From contig JAJPJC010000545.1 of the NCBI GenBank assembly GCA_021324445.1, forward strand, positions 1 through 34,151: DNA of 34,151 bases, given 5' to 3'. The notes under the pieces are model-generated. The model ran no database searches and was not told where the DNA came from. It was given only the letters and a program-made list of their open reading frames with translations. The DNA comes from Isosphaeraceae bacterium. Lineage in GTDB: Bacteria > Planctomycetota > Planctomycetia > Isosphaerales > Isosphaeraceae. This document shows, piece after piece, positions 1-6,727 of the stretch (positions are counted from its first letter, which is position 1; each line of letters starts with the position of its first letter). Both the position numbers and the translations under genes were made by a program.

Positions 1-107
1 GACAGGCGCGACAGGCTAAACGCTCAGGGAGCCGGTGTAAGACTCGCGCAAGCGAGCTGTCGGCGTCGAACTGAGAATCCCACGTGCTTTAGCCGTGGGA
101 GTGTCAA
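1..107 (+). mobile_element. Right end of an IS200/IS605-type element with omega-RNA-like scaffold
   Basis: The first 107 bases have the layout of an IS200/IS605 (IS1341/TnpB-type) right end. A GNRA-capped hairpin lies at 43-56 (CTCGC-GCAA-GCGAG). A second hairpin at 79-99 (CCCACG/CGTGGG) has a loop containing CTTTAG, and the element closes with AGTGTCAA. In this family the right end also forms the 3' part of the omega RNA that guides TnpB, and the bases just past the end act as guide. Here those bases are the start of a transposase fragment. Any tnpB would lie left of the window and is not seen. The identification is by motif from memory, so the exact end (about 107) is inferred from where the neighbouring transposase frame resumes. 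Confidence 0.62.
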
Positions 108-635
108 AACGTCCAATTCAGCACGGCTACCGACAGCCAGGTGATCGTGGGAGTGGACGTGGTGACCGCCGGCAGCGATTCCGGTCAGATGGTGCCGATG
201 GTCGAGCAGATCCAGTCGCGATACGACGAGACGCCGCAGGATGTGCTGGTCGAGGGGGGCTTCGCGCAGCACGAGCAGATCGAGGCGGTCAGCGGCGAGG
301 AGATGGGATGCACGGTGTACGCGCCGGTGCCGGCGCCGAAGGATAAGCAGGTGGATCGGTACGCCCCCAAGGCCAGTGATTCTCCGGCGGTGGCGGCCTG
401 GCGCCAGCGGAGGGCCGGCGCGGAGGCCAAGGCGAGCTCCAAGGAACGAGCGGCGAGGGCGGACTGCGTCAACGCCCAGGCGCGGAATCGGGGCCTGCTC
501 CAGTTGCGAGTGCGCGGGCAACTGAAGGCAATGGCGATCGCGTTGTGGCATGCGTTGGCTCATAACCTGATGAGAGCCGTGCAACTGCGCGCCGCCGTGG
601 CGGTCGTGCGCGCCGCGGCGACGGTTGGGGTTTGA
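108..635 (+). pseudogene. IS1182-like DDE transposase, C-terminal remnant
   Basis: An open frame without its own start runs from the base after the IS200/IS605-type end to a TGA at 633-635, giving about 175 residues. It begins NVQFSTATDSQVIVGVDVV, which matches the central part of IS1182-family transposases (usual form YNxQ..VD...QVIV). It continues with DSGQMVPMVEQI, a block that includes DVLVEGGF, and YAPVPAPK, and ends WHALAHNLMRA. The N-terminal half is missing and replaced by the element to the left, so this is a dead remnant. The frame is intact across the junction, which suggests a recent or clean insertion. The roughly 270 bases between its stop and the next gene hold no feature I can support beyond a likely, unlocated IS end. 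Confidence 0.7.
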
Positions 636-908
636 AAGGGAGTCCCAACCGGCCCCGAACCGTCGGCGCAGGCCGCAAACTCGCCCCGACCGGCCCCAAG
701 AAGCGATTGGGCGGGCCCGGAACCGAGGAACCCGGGAGAAACGGCGCGTCTCTGAAGGCATCGCGTGGTTCAAAGGATCGTGGACCTCAAACGGGCCTCG
801 GCCAAATTCCTTCACAAGCTCTCAGCCGAGCTGGTCCATCCGGCCGGCTGGACGCGCTGCCGCTGTTTCATTACAATGCAACCGAGGGGTTCTCATAGGA
901 GGCCGGGC

Positions 909-1148
909 GTGATCGACGCGGACATCATCTGGGACCTGGACGACGACCCGGATGGAAATGTCCCGCACATCGCGGAGCATGGTGTGACGGTCGAGGAGGT
1001 CGAGGAGGTGCTCCGCGACCCGCGGACCCGGACGGGGAAGAGCCGGCGATCCGGCCGCCCGCAAGCGTTCGGCTTCACGTCGAGCGGGAAGCACAGCACG
1101 GTCATCTGGGACGAGGTCTGCGACGACCCCCGGAGATCGATCCTGTGA
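909..1148 (+). CDS. BrnT-like toxin, C-terminus frameshifted
   Basis: This 79-residue small protein starts at GTG 909 behind a strong AGGAGG six bases upstream (897-902). The body resembles BrnT/RelE-like toxins: DIIWDLDDDPDGN, then HIAEHGVTVEEVEEVL, then GRPQAFGFTSSGKH and VIWDEV. The frame stops at 1146-1148. The family's usual ending (PVTAYEVPP) is present but one frame over, from about 1141 to a TGA at 1187-1189. That restored frame would overlap the next gene's GTG by four bases (GTGA), as expected for a toxin-antitoxin pair. The gene therefore looks like a 1-base-deletion mutant or a sequencing error near 1125-1140. BrnT assignment is by resemblance. The partner is an XRE protein rather than BrnA. 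Confidence 0.6.
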   Translation: MIDADIIWDLDDDPDGNVPHIAEHGVTVEEVEEVLRDPRTRTGKSRRSGRPQAFGFTSSGKHSTVIWDEVCDDPRRSIL

Positions 1149-1185
1149 CCGCCTACGAGGTCCCGCCGCCCCAGGGGAGGCAGAG

Positions 1186-1566
1186 GTGAGCAAGACCCAC
1201 GGCAAGCCGGTCCTCTCGCCCGAACAGCGGGCCGCCATCGCGGCGATCCGCGAACGGGCGCGGCGAGAACGGCCCGGGCCGGACGAGCTGATCGACCGGG
1301 GTGAAATCGATGAGCTCGTCCCGCAGGCGCAGTTCATCGAGCTCCGCGCCCTGGCGGTCCGGCTCCGCGGCCTGCGTCAGCAGATGGGCCTGAGCCTGAC
1401 GGACCTATCCGAGCGCACGGGGCTGACCCGCGCGGCGATCAGCCGGCTGGAGAACGGCTGGAACCTGAACCCGACGCTGGAGACTCTCTTCCGCTACGCG
1501 CAGGCCCTCGGGGTGGGCTTGAGGTTCCTGGTCGAGGAGCCCGGCGAGCCCGAGAGCCGCGCGTGA
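1186..1566 (+). CDS. XRE-family HTH protein, probable antitoxin
   Basis: A 126-residue protein starts at GTG 1186. Residues about 61-115 form an XRE/Cro-type helix-turn-helix: RLRGLRQQMGLSLTDLSERT, then GLTRAAISRLENG, then a helix ending ALGVGLRFLVEE. The N-terminal 60 residues are charged and helical (EQRAAIAAIRERARRE) and could be the toxin-binding part. It lies immediately downstream of the BrnT-like gene, which in its unshifted form would overlap it by GTGA. Toxin and antitoxin were therefore translationally coupled. In such pairs the HTH protein binds the toxin and represses the operon. The role is inferred from context, while the DNA-binding fold is clear. Confidence 0.8.
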   Translation: MSKTHGKPVLSPEQRAAIAAIRERARRERPGPDELIDRGEIDELVPQAQFIELRALAVRLRGLRQQMGLSLTDLSERTGLTRAAISRLENGWNLNPTLETLFRYAQALGVGLRFLVEEPGEPESRA

Positions 1567-1577
1567 TCCCTGGCCCC

Positions 1578-2765
1578 TCAGCCGAGCTTCTTCATCGCCT
1601 CGACGGCCCGGGCCCGGTCGATCTCGGCGTAGCTCTCGGTCACGACCGGGGTGGAGTGCCCCAGGACGGCCCGGGCCGTGTCCAGGCCGAACTCCCGCCG
1701 CGGCCGGGTCCCCGCGGAATGCCGCAACCGGTGGGGGTGCCAGTTCGGGATGGGAGCCTCCTCGCGCGCCGCCCGCTCCCGGTTCGCCGCTGCGATGCCG
1801 TTGACGATCGCCCGGCGGTAGCTCGTGGCGTCGTACCGCTCGCCCGGCCGCTTCCGGGGGGCCGTCTTCCGCCGGTCCTGTTGGGACGGCTGGACCTTCG
1901 TCTTGCGGGCCTCCCGCTGCCTCGCCCGGTGCTCGGCGACCGCCTCCCGGGGCTGGAAGAGGGGCGCCTCGAGCTCGGCCCGGAGCCAGGGCGAAAGGAC
2001 CGACTGCGCCCTCGGGCCGATGAAGATGGTCCGGCCCCGGCCGTTCTCATGGTGCTCGGTCTTGCGCGACTCGGGGACGTATTCCCAGATCCGGCCGGCG
2101 GTGTTCACGTCGATCGTCCGCATCGCGCAGACCTCCCCGGGCCGCATGCCGGTGAGGCGCTGGAGCTCGACCATCGTCCAGACCTGGCGGCTGACGCAAG
2201 GGCGGATGGGATCCACCCAGGCATCGGGGACCGGCTTGACTGGTTTGCCCTCCCGGACGTCGCCCCTGCCCTTCCTGAGTCCCTCGACGGCCTTGAGGGC
2301 TTGGTGCACGTCGGGGCGGAGCAGCTCCTCGGCGACGGCCCACCGGAACATCTGCACGATCCGCCGCACGCGCTTGTTCACCTGGCCGCGGACCAGGTCC
2401 TGGTCGACGAACCGCTGGCGGACGGTCTTGAGCCTCAACGGCCCGAACTCCCGGGCCAGGGTGAGGCCGTACAGTTCGCGGACCGGGCGGAGGGCCAGGC
2501 GGATCTTGGCCGGCTCATCCGAGGTGTACCGGCGGTCGACGTGGCCAAGGTAGCGGACGATCAGCTCGGCGATCGTCAGGTCCTCGCCCGGAGGCAGCCG
2601 GCGGCCGTTGGCCAGCCACTCGGCGATGAGCCGGTCATACTCGGCGTGGCTCTCGGGGGTGCCGTGCCTCCCGAGATCGAAGTCGCGGCCGTCGAGGGTC
2701 ACGACGGCCTGGCCGGATGGAGCGTGCAGGCGATAGGACGGGGTGCGGGGAGATCGGGCGGACAC
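1578..2765 (-). CDS. Tyrosine recombinase / phage-type integrase
   Basis: A 395-residue site-specific recombinase. The catalytic set is visible: Arg208 in TGMRPGEV, the H-x-x-R pair in HPHRLRHSAG (about 345-348), His370 in VLGHST and the nucleophile Tyr379 in TESYAEI. Residues 60-160 resemble the N-terminal SAM-like core-binding domain. An inserted basic stretch (about 270-310) separates the Arg motif from the H-x-x-R box. The start is GTG at 2765, with AGGAGG about five bases upstream. The gene begins about 110 bases from the 3' end of a tRNA gene, the standard arrangement for an element integrated at a tRNA. It is convergent with the XRE gene, with 11 bases between stops. The enzyme looks intact, so the element may still be mobile. 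Confidence 0.93.
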   Translation of the reverse strand: MSARSPRTPSYRLHAPSGQAVVTLDGRDFDLGRHGTPESHAEYDRLIAEWLANGRRLPPGEDLTIAELIVRYLGHVDRRYTSDEPAKIRLALRPVRELYGLTLAREFGPLRLKTVRQRFVDQDLVRGQVNKRVRRIVQMFRWAVAEELLRPDVHQALKAVEGLRKGRGDVREGKPVKPVPDAWVDPIRPCVSRQVWTMVELQRLTGMRPGEVCAMRTIDVNTAGRIWEYVPESRKTEHHENGRGRTIFIGPRAQSVLSPWLRAELEAPLFQPREAVAEHRARQREARKTKVQPSQQDRRKTAPRKRPGERYDATSYRRAIVNGIAAANRERAAREEAPIPNWHPHRLRHSAGTRPRREFGLDTARAVLGHSTPVVTESYAEIDRARAVEAMKKLG

Positions 2766-2778
2766 GGGGGCCTCCTAT

Positions 2779-2795
2779 CCCGGTAGATTACCGGG
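2779..2795. promoter_or_regulatory. Perfect inverted repeat upstream of the integrase start
   Basis: CCCGGTA-GAT-TACCGGG forms a perfect 7-bp palindrome with a 3-base centre, 14 bases upstream of the integrase GTG. Its position fits an operator controlling the integrase or an arm-type recombinase site. No protein can be named from the sequence. Confidence 0.4.
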
Positions 2796-2872
2796 TTACA
2801 GGTCCGGTGCCGCGCCGCCAGATCGGTCCGGCGGGTAAGCTCAAGTCGAGCCTTCGGCGTGGTTTCCGTCAA

Positions 2873-3306
2873 TGCGGCCCGCAGGATTCGAACCTGCAAC
2901 CAAGGGATTCAAGGGCCCTCGCGTTTCCACGAGGCTTGGACTATCTCATCCTCCTCGGCGAAGCGGCCGTCACCCCCGGCCCAGGCGGTCAAGCCCGCGG
3001 GGAAGACGAGGCGGCTCCGGAGGAGGCCGGGCGCTCGCGGCGGGGATTATTGTTGGGACTCACCCCGCTAGTCTCTGAACCGTCCTGGCCACCAACGCCC
3101 AGCCAGGCTTGGCTGCGGATTGCCGTGCCGTCGCCAGTTCGACCCGGCCCGCAACCCGCTCGACATGCCGTCGGGCCGGACGGAATCGAGTCGAGCGGCG
3201 TCCGGGGTAGGTTTCCCGCAATTCACCCGGTTCGCAAGCGAAGGTTACCCTCCGTTGCCACCTGGATCCTGATGAGTCCCCTGCTCTGCCGTTGAGCTAG
3301 GGCCGC
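2873..3306 (-). tRNA. tRNA with CAU anticodon (probably tRNA-Ile2), split by a group I intron
   Basis: Two minus-strand exons join into a full 72-nt cloverleaf. Exon 1 (3306-3272) has acceptor GCGGCCC, TA, D-arm GCTC/GAGC, A26, anticodon stem GGGGA, then CT and anticodon CAT. Exon 2 (2909-2873) has AA, TCCCT, variable loop TGGTT, T-arm GCAGG-TTCGAAT-CCTGC, acceptor GGGCCGC and discriminator A. Acceptor, D and T stems pair perfectly, and the anticodon stem has one G.U. CCA is not encoded. The spliced loop is CTCATAA. CAU fits tRNA-Met or the lysidine-modified tRNA-Ile2. The GGGGA/TCCCT stem, TGGTT loop and T-arm look more like Ile2, the tRNA that carries a group I intron at this position in Azoarcus. 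The 3' end faces the integrase, so it is a probable att site. Confidence 0.85.
2910..3271 (-). ncRNA. Group I self-splicing intron in tRNA(CAU)
   Basis: This 362-nt insert lies between tRNA positions 36 and 37. It follows U36 and ends in G (omega-G at 2910), as group I splice sites require. The conserved core strings occur in order on the minus strand: P AATTGCGGGAAA (3223-3212), Q AATCCGCAGCC (3121-3111), R GTTCAGAGACTA (3080-3069) and S GAGATAGTCC (2947-2938). P and Q pair as P4 (TGCGG/CCGCA). R and S pair as P7 (GACTA/TAGTC), the guanosine-binding site. A likely internal guide GTGG (3261-3258) pairs with the exon end UCAU, with G.U at the splice site. TTCGC-TT-GCGAA (about 3242-3231) looks like P2. 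No homing endonuclease frame is present. P3 was not resolved by eye. Confidence 0.88.
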
Positions 3307-3370
3307 TTGGTTCCATCTTCGCCGTTCCACCCCCCGAAGACAAGACGTACGCTCCGGGCCAGACCGCACC

Positions 3371-3394
3371 GCCCGACCCGTCACGGGGTCGGGC
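3371..3394. terminator. GC hairpin across the desaturase stop codon
   Basis: GCCCGACCC (3371-3379) pairs perfectly with GGGTCGGGC (3386-3394) around a 6-base loop. The minus-strand stop of the desaturase lies in the loop and start of the arm. No T-run follows on either strand, so it is a possible 3'-end hairpin rather than a canonical intrinsic terminator. The bases between the tRNA 5' end (3306) and here hold no other feature I can support. Confidence 0.3.
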
Positions 3395-4262
3395 CGGTCG
3401 GGGCCGGGACGGCCACCGCCGCCGGGCGGACCTTGGCCAGCCGGATGTTATAGGCGATCCCGCACACCTTCATCAGCCAGATCCCCATATAAGTCAAATC
3501 AATCTCCCACCATCTCAATCCGTGGCGGGCCGAGGTCTGGTAGGCGTGATGATTGTTGTGCCAGCCCTCGCCGTAGGTCAACAGCGCCACCCACCAGAGG
3601 TTCGTCGACCGGTCCCGCGTCGGATGCGATTGATAGCCCCAGATGTGCGTCGCCGAGTTCACCAGCCAGGTCGAATGCAGCACGAAGACCGACCGTACGA
3701 AGCCGCCCCAGATCAGCCAGCTCAGCCCGCCAGCGGCGTACAGGGCCGCGAAGAGCAACAGTGGGAAGACGAAATGGTACTGTTCCAGCCAGCGATGGAC
3801 CGGGTCGCGATAGAGGTCGGGCGACCATTTCTGGTAGTATGCGGGTGTGTGCTCCGTCCCCGGCTCAACCTTCATCCACCAACCCATGTGAGCCCAGAAG
3901 AATCCTTCAAGCGGCGTATGCGTGTCATGGTCCTCGTCGGCGTGGGCATGGTGCCGGCGATGGTCGGCGACCCAACCGATCGCTCCGCCTTCGGAGGCGC
4001 AGGCTCCCAGGACGGTCAAGGGATACTCCAGCCACCGGGGCCGCAGCGCGAAGCTGCGGTGGGTCAGGAGCCGATGATAAATCATGCAGATCCCGATCCC
4101 GCCGGTCAGCCAATGTAAGAAGAGGCACAGGGCCACCCCGGACCAGGAGAAGGTCCCCGGGATCAGCGCGAGGAGGGCGCCCAGGTGCAACCCCCCGATC
4201 CAGGCGAGGGGGACCCAGGCCAGTCGGGTGGGTGCGGTCGGGAGACTCGTCGTTGTTGCCAT
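3381..4262 (-). CDS. Acyl-CoA / fatty acid desaturase (delta-9 type)
   Basis: A 293-residue membrane di-iron desaturase that would introduce a double bond into acyl chains for membrane fluidity. The three histidine boxes of the family are present: HRLLTH (about 63-68), HRRHH (about 101-105) and HNNHH (about 235-239). They are separated by hydrophobic segments near 17-60 and 165-200. The motifs NSATHIWG and GEGWHNNHHA are typical of the delta-9 group. ATG 4262 was chosen because GAAGG lies six bases upstream. An in-frame TTG at 4280 would add six residues but has no ribosome site. The gene stands alone and is divergent from truD. In bacteria such enzymes act on acyl-CoA or phospholipid-bound chains, and which applies cannot be told here. 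Confidence 0.92.
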   Translation of the reverse strand: MATTTSLPTAPTRLAWVPLAWIGGLHLGALLALIPGTFSWSGVALCLFLHWLTGGIGICMIYHRLLTHRSFALRPRWLEYPLTVLGACASEGGAIGWVADHRRHHAHADEDHDTHTPLEGFFWAHMGWWMKVEPGTEHTPAYYQKWSPDLYRDPVHRWLEQYHFVFPLLLFAALYAAGGLSWLIWGGFVRSVFVLHSTWLVNSATHIWGYQSHPTRDRSTNLWWVALLTYGEGWHNNHHAYQTSARHGLRWWEIDLTYMGIWLMKVCGIAYNIRLAKVRPAAVAVPAPTGPTP

Positions 4263-4694
4263 AATCAACCTTCGATTCAAGAGGCCACCGCGCCGGCTAT
4301 TCCCTGGGGGATCGGCGAATCGACGGCAGGAACGCGTTCGGTCAGGAAGGAGGCTTGCAGACCAATCCCGGGTGGTACGCCGGGCTGAGACTGCCCACGC
4401 AGCGTGCAGTCCAACTTCGAGGAGGGACGCGTGTGCGGTGTCTGACTCCGAAGGAGCTCGACGATCTCAGCAAGCTTAGCTCATCACGGAACCATCGCCC
4501 AATATGGGACATCTCGCCCGCTGGGAATCGCTCGGGCTTCCCATTTTCTTCCGGCAGTCGGGCCGGCCGACGAAGGACCTGGTCGGTTGGGGATCACCAT
4601 GGGTACGATGGGGTTAGGTCCGGCGCCGAAGTCTCCCGCCCTGGGAACCAAGATCCCGCGGCGCGGCTGCTGGCTTCCCCTGGTCAGATCATCG
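4263..4694. other. Divergent intergenic region, desaturase / truD
   Basis: About 430 bases lie between two divergent genes. I see no RNA gene, mobile element or clear sigma70 promoter. An in-frame extension of truD is possible from ATG 4599, which has GGGGAT just upstream, but the encoded residues do not resemble the family. Promoters for both flanking genes must lie here. Confidence 0.4.
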
Positions 4695-5864
4695 ATGAAG
4701 CTCAAGTGCCGTCCCGAAGACTTCCGAGTCGAAGAGCTCCGTCTGACCTCAGCCGGCGGGGATGGCACGGGACGTTACTCCCTCTACCGCTTGAGGAAGC
4801 GAGACCTCGGCACGATCGAGGCCGTCGAAATCATCTGCAGGCGCTGGAACCTCGCGGGCCGCAGGGTCAGCTACGCCGGTTTGAAGGACCGGCATGCCAG
4901 CACCCTCCAGTACCTGACCATCCTCGACGGGCCTGCCAGAACTCTGACCGACCGCCGCTTCGCGCTGGAGCCGGCCGGCAAACTGGATCATCCGTACACT
5001 CCCCGCGACCTGCGGGGCAATCGCTTCGCGTTGGTCCTGCGCGGAATGACCCGGCACGAGCAGGAGGCGGCCTTGGGGCAGGTCGGGGCGGTCGCGGAGT
5101 GTGGTCTGCCGAACTACTTCGACGATCAGCGGTTCGGATCGCTGGGCGTCTCGGGGGACTTCATCGCCGGGGCCTGGCTGCGGGGCGATCCCGAGCGGGC
5201 CTTGTACCTGGCGCTGGCCGAGCCCAATGCCTTCGATCGGGCCGCAATCAAGGCCCAAAAGTCCATCCTCCGAACGACTTGGGGGCGATGGCCCGAGGCG
5301 AAGGCGCGCCTGCCCCGCTCCTCGACCCGCAGCATCGTGACCTACCTGGTGGATCACCCCAGCGACTTTCGCGGCGCGTTCGCCCGGTTGCGCCGCGAGC
5401 TGCGCACGCTCTACTTCTCGGCGTTTCAGAGCCACCTCTGGAACCGGATTCTGGGCCGATGGCTCGAGGCCTGCCTGCGACCCGATCAATGGGTCCCCAT
5501 CCCATTGAAGGCCGGGACCTTCCCATTCCCTCGCCGGCTGGAGCCCGAGCAGGTTCAAGAACTGTTGCGAACGCCGCTGCCCCTGCCGTCGGCGCGGTCG
5601 GCACTCCCCGCCGGCCGGCTGGGCGAGGTCATCCGCGCAACGCTGGAAGACTTCCGGCTGTCGTGGTCCGACTTGCGGGTGAAGCACCTCAAGGACGTCT
5701 TTTTTTCCAAGGGTACGCGCGCAGGCCTGGTCTTCCCCGAAAACCTCCAGGCGACGCCCCAGGACGATGACCTCCATCCCGGTCGTCACGCCCTGCACCT
5801 GGCGTTCGATCTGCCCAAAGGGTCGTATGCGACCATCCTGGTCAAGTGGATCAGTCCCCCGTAA
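4695..5864 (+). CDS. truD: tRNA pseudouridine(13) synthase TruD
   Basis: A 389-residue TruD-family enzyme that converts U13 of certain tRNAs to pseudouridine. The catalytic motif AGLKDR carries the nucleophile Asp65, followed by NYFDDQRFGS (about 140-149, family NYFGxQRFG) and FQSHLWNRIL, all TruD signatures. The N-terminus MKLKCRPEDFRVEE matches the usual opening of the domain, which favours ATG 4695 although no strong ribosome site precedes it. ATG 4599 with GGGGAT upstream is the alternative and would add 32 residues. Length fits the family. A second pseudouridine synthase follows about 130 bases downstream on the same strand, so the two may be co-transcribed, though repeats lie between them. 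Confidence 0.92.
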   Translation: MKLKCRPEDFRVEELRLTSAGGDGTGRYSLYRLRKRDLGTIEAVEIICRRWNLAGRRVSYAGLKDRHASTLQYLTILDGPARTLTDRRFALEPAGKLDHPYTPRDLRGNRFALVLRGMTRHEQEAALGQVGAVAECGLPNYFDDQRFGSLGVSGDFIAGAWLRGDPERALYLALAEPNAFDRAAIKAQKSILRTTWGRWPEAKARLPRSSTRSIVTYLVDHPSDFRGAFARLRRELRTLYFSAFQSHLWNRILGRWLEACLRPDQWVPIPLKAGTFPFPRRLEPEQVQELLRTPLPLPSARSALPAGRLGEVIRATLEDFRLSWSDLRVKHLKDVFFSKGTRAGLVFPENLQATPQDDDLHPGRHALHLAFDLPKGSYATILVKWISPP

Positions 5865-5865
5865 G

Positions 5866-5953
5866 TCAGGCTGTCGCCTGACCGAATCGCGGAGTCAGCC
5901 CCGTACCTCAGGCTGTCGCCTGACCGAATCGAGGAGTCAGGCTACAGCCTGAC
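5866..5953. repeat. Tandem REP-like palindromic units after truD
   Basis: Two 33-base copies, 5866-5898 and 5908-5940, differ at one base. Each contains the stem CAGGC-tgtc-GCCTG. A third, related palindrome at 5936-5953 is GTCAGGCT-AC-AGCCTGAC with perfect 8-bp arms. They begin directly after the truD stop. They could serve as a 3'-end mRNA structure, but there is no T-run. Spacing and number are too low for a CRISPR array. Confidence 0.75.
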
Positions 5954-5998
5954 CTACGATCTGGCCGGGCAATCGTTGCTCGTGAGCCACTCGCAATC

Positions 5999-6727
5999 AT
6001 GGACATACTCTATGAAGATAACCACTGCCTGGCCGTGAACAAGCCCGCGGGGTTGCCCGCGCAGGGTGACCAGTCGGGCGACCCGAGCCTGGTCGATGCC
6101 GTGATGGCCTATCTGCGGGAACGGTACGGCAAGCCGGGGAATGTCTACGTGGGGCTGGTGCACCGGCTCGATCGGCCGACATCGGGAGTCGTCCTGGTGG
6201 CGAAGACCAGCAAGGCGGCCGGCCGGCTGTCCGCCCAGTTCCGCGCGGGAACGGTTTCCAAGGTCTACTGGGCGATCGTCGAGCGCGCGCCCCATGACGA
6301 GGAAGGCGTGTGGATCGATTGGCTGGGGAAGGACCGGCGGAACAATCGGGCCTGTCTGCTTCCGGAAGGGGATGCCGCGGGGAAGGAGGCGCGGGTGAGC
6401 TACCGGGTGCGGCAGCGCCGGGGGGATCGCGCCCTGATCGAGCTCCGGCCCTGGACCGGGCGAAGCCATCAGCTCCGGGTGCAACTGGCGCGGCGGGGGT
6501 TCCCGATCCTCGGGGATGGGAAATACGGCGCGACGACTCGACTGGTGGCGGGGGATGGCCGGTCCCGGATCGCCTTGCACTCCCGGGAATTGACGTTCAG
6601 GCACCCGACTCGTCAGGAAGCGATCGTGATCGAGGCCCCGATCCCGGCAGACTGGCCCGAGCTTTCGCCAACGCGGCCGGCACGACGGTGCGGGTCCAGT
6701 ACGCCAGGGGAACGGTCAAGCCCGTGA
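5999..6727 (+). CDS. RluA-family RNA pseudouridine synthase
   Basis: A 242-residue enzyme of the RluA superfamily, which isomerises uridines in rRNA or tRNA. The catalytic block HRLDRPTSGV has the nucleophile Asp58. The opening ILYEDNHCLAVNKPAGLP, the block KVYWAIV and the downstream RPWTGRSHQLRVQL are all typical. There is no separate N-terminal S4 domain, so it is the short form, close to RluA or RluC/D without S4. The ATG start lacks an evident ribosome site. The last 40 codons (PADWPELSPTRPARR onward) leave the family profile and overlap by 131 bases the 3' end of the convergent lipoprotein gene. This suggests the stop was lost and the frame extended. The target position cannot be predicted. 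Confidence 0.9.
   Translation: MDILYEDNHCLAVNKPAGLPAQGDQSGDPSLVDAVMAYLRERYGKPGNVYVGLVHRLDRPTSGVVLVAKTSKAAGRLSAQFRAGTVSKVYWAIVERAPHDEEGVWIDWLGKDRRNNRACLLPEGDAAGKEARVSYRVRQRRGDRALIELRPWTGRSHQLRVQLARRGFPILGDGKYGATTRLVAGDGRSRIALHSRELTFRHPTRQEAIVIEAPIPADWPELSPTRPARRCGSSTPGERSSP

Noticed and set aside
2717-3295. Plus-strand open frame over the tRNA and intron
   Set aside because: It translates structural RNA antisense. The tRNA and group I core strings explain the sequence.
2873-3306. Two tRNA fragments as an island duplication of a tRNA end
   Set aside because: The two pieces are complementary halves, not copies. They fold together, and the insert has group I core elements.
4350-4480. Mobile element remnant between desaturase and truD
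   Set aside because: GTGCGGTGTCTGACTCC weakly recalls a string near 11740, but the match is too short to support a shared element.
5866-5953. CRISPR array
   Set aside because: Only two full copies, a 9-base spacer and no cas genes. REP-type palindromes fit better.
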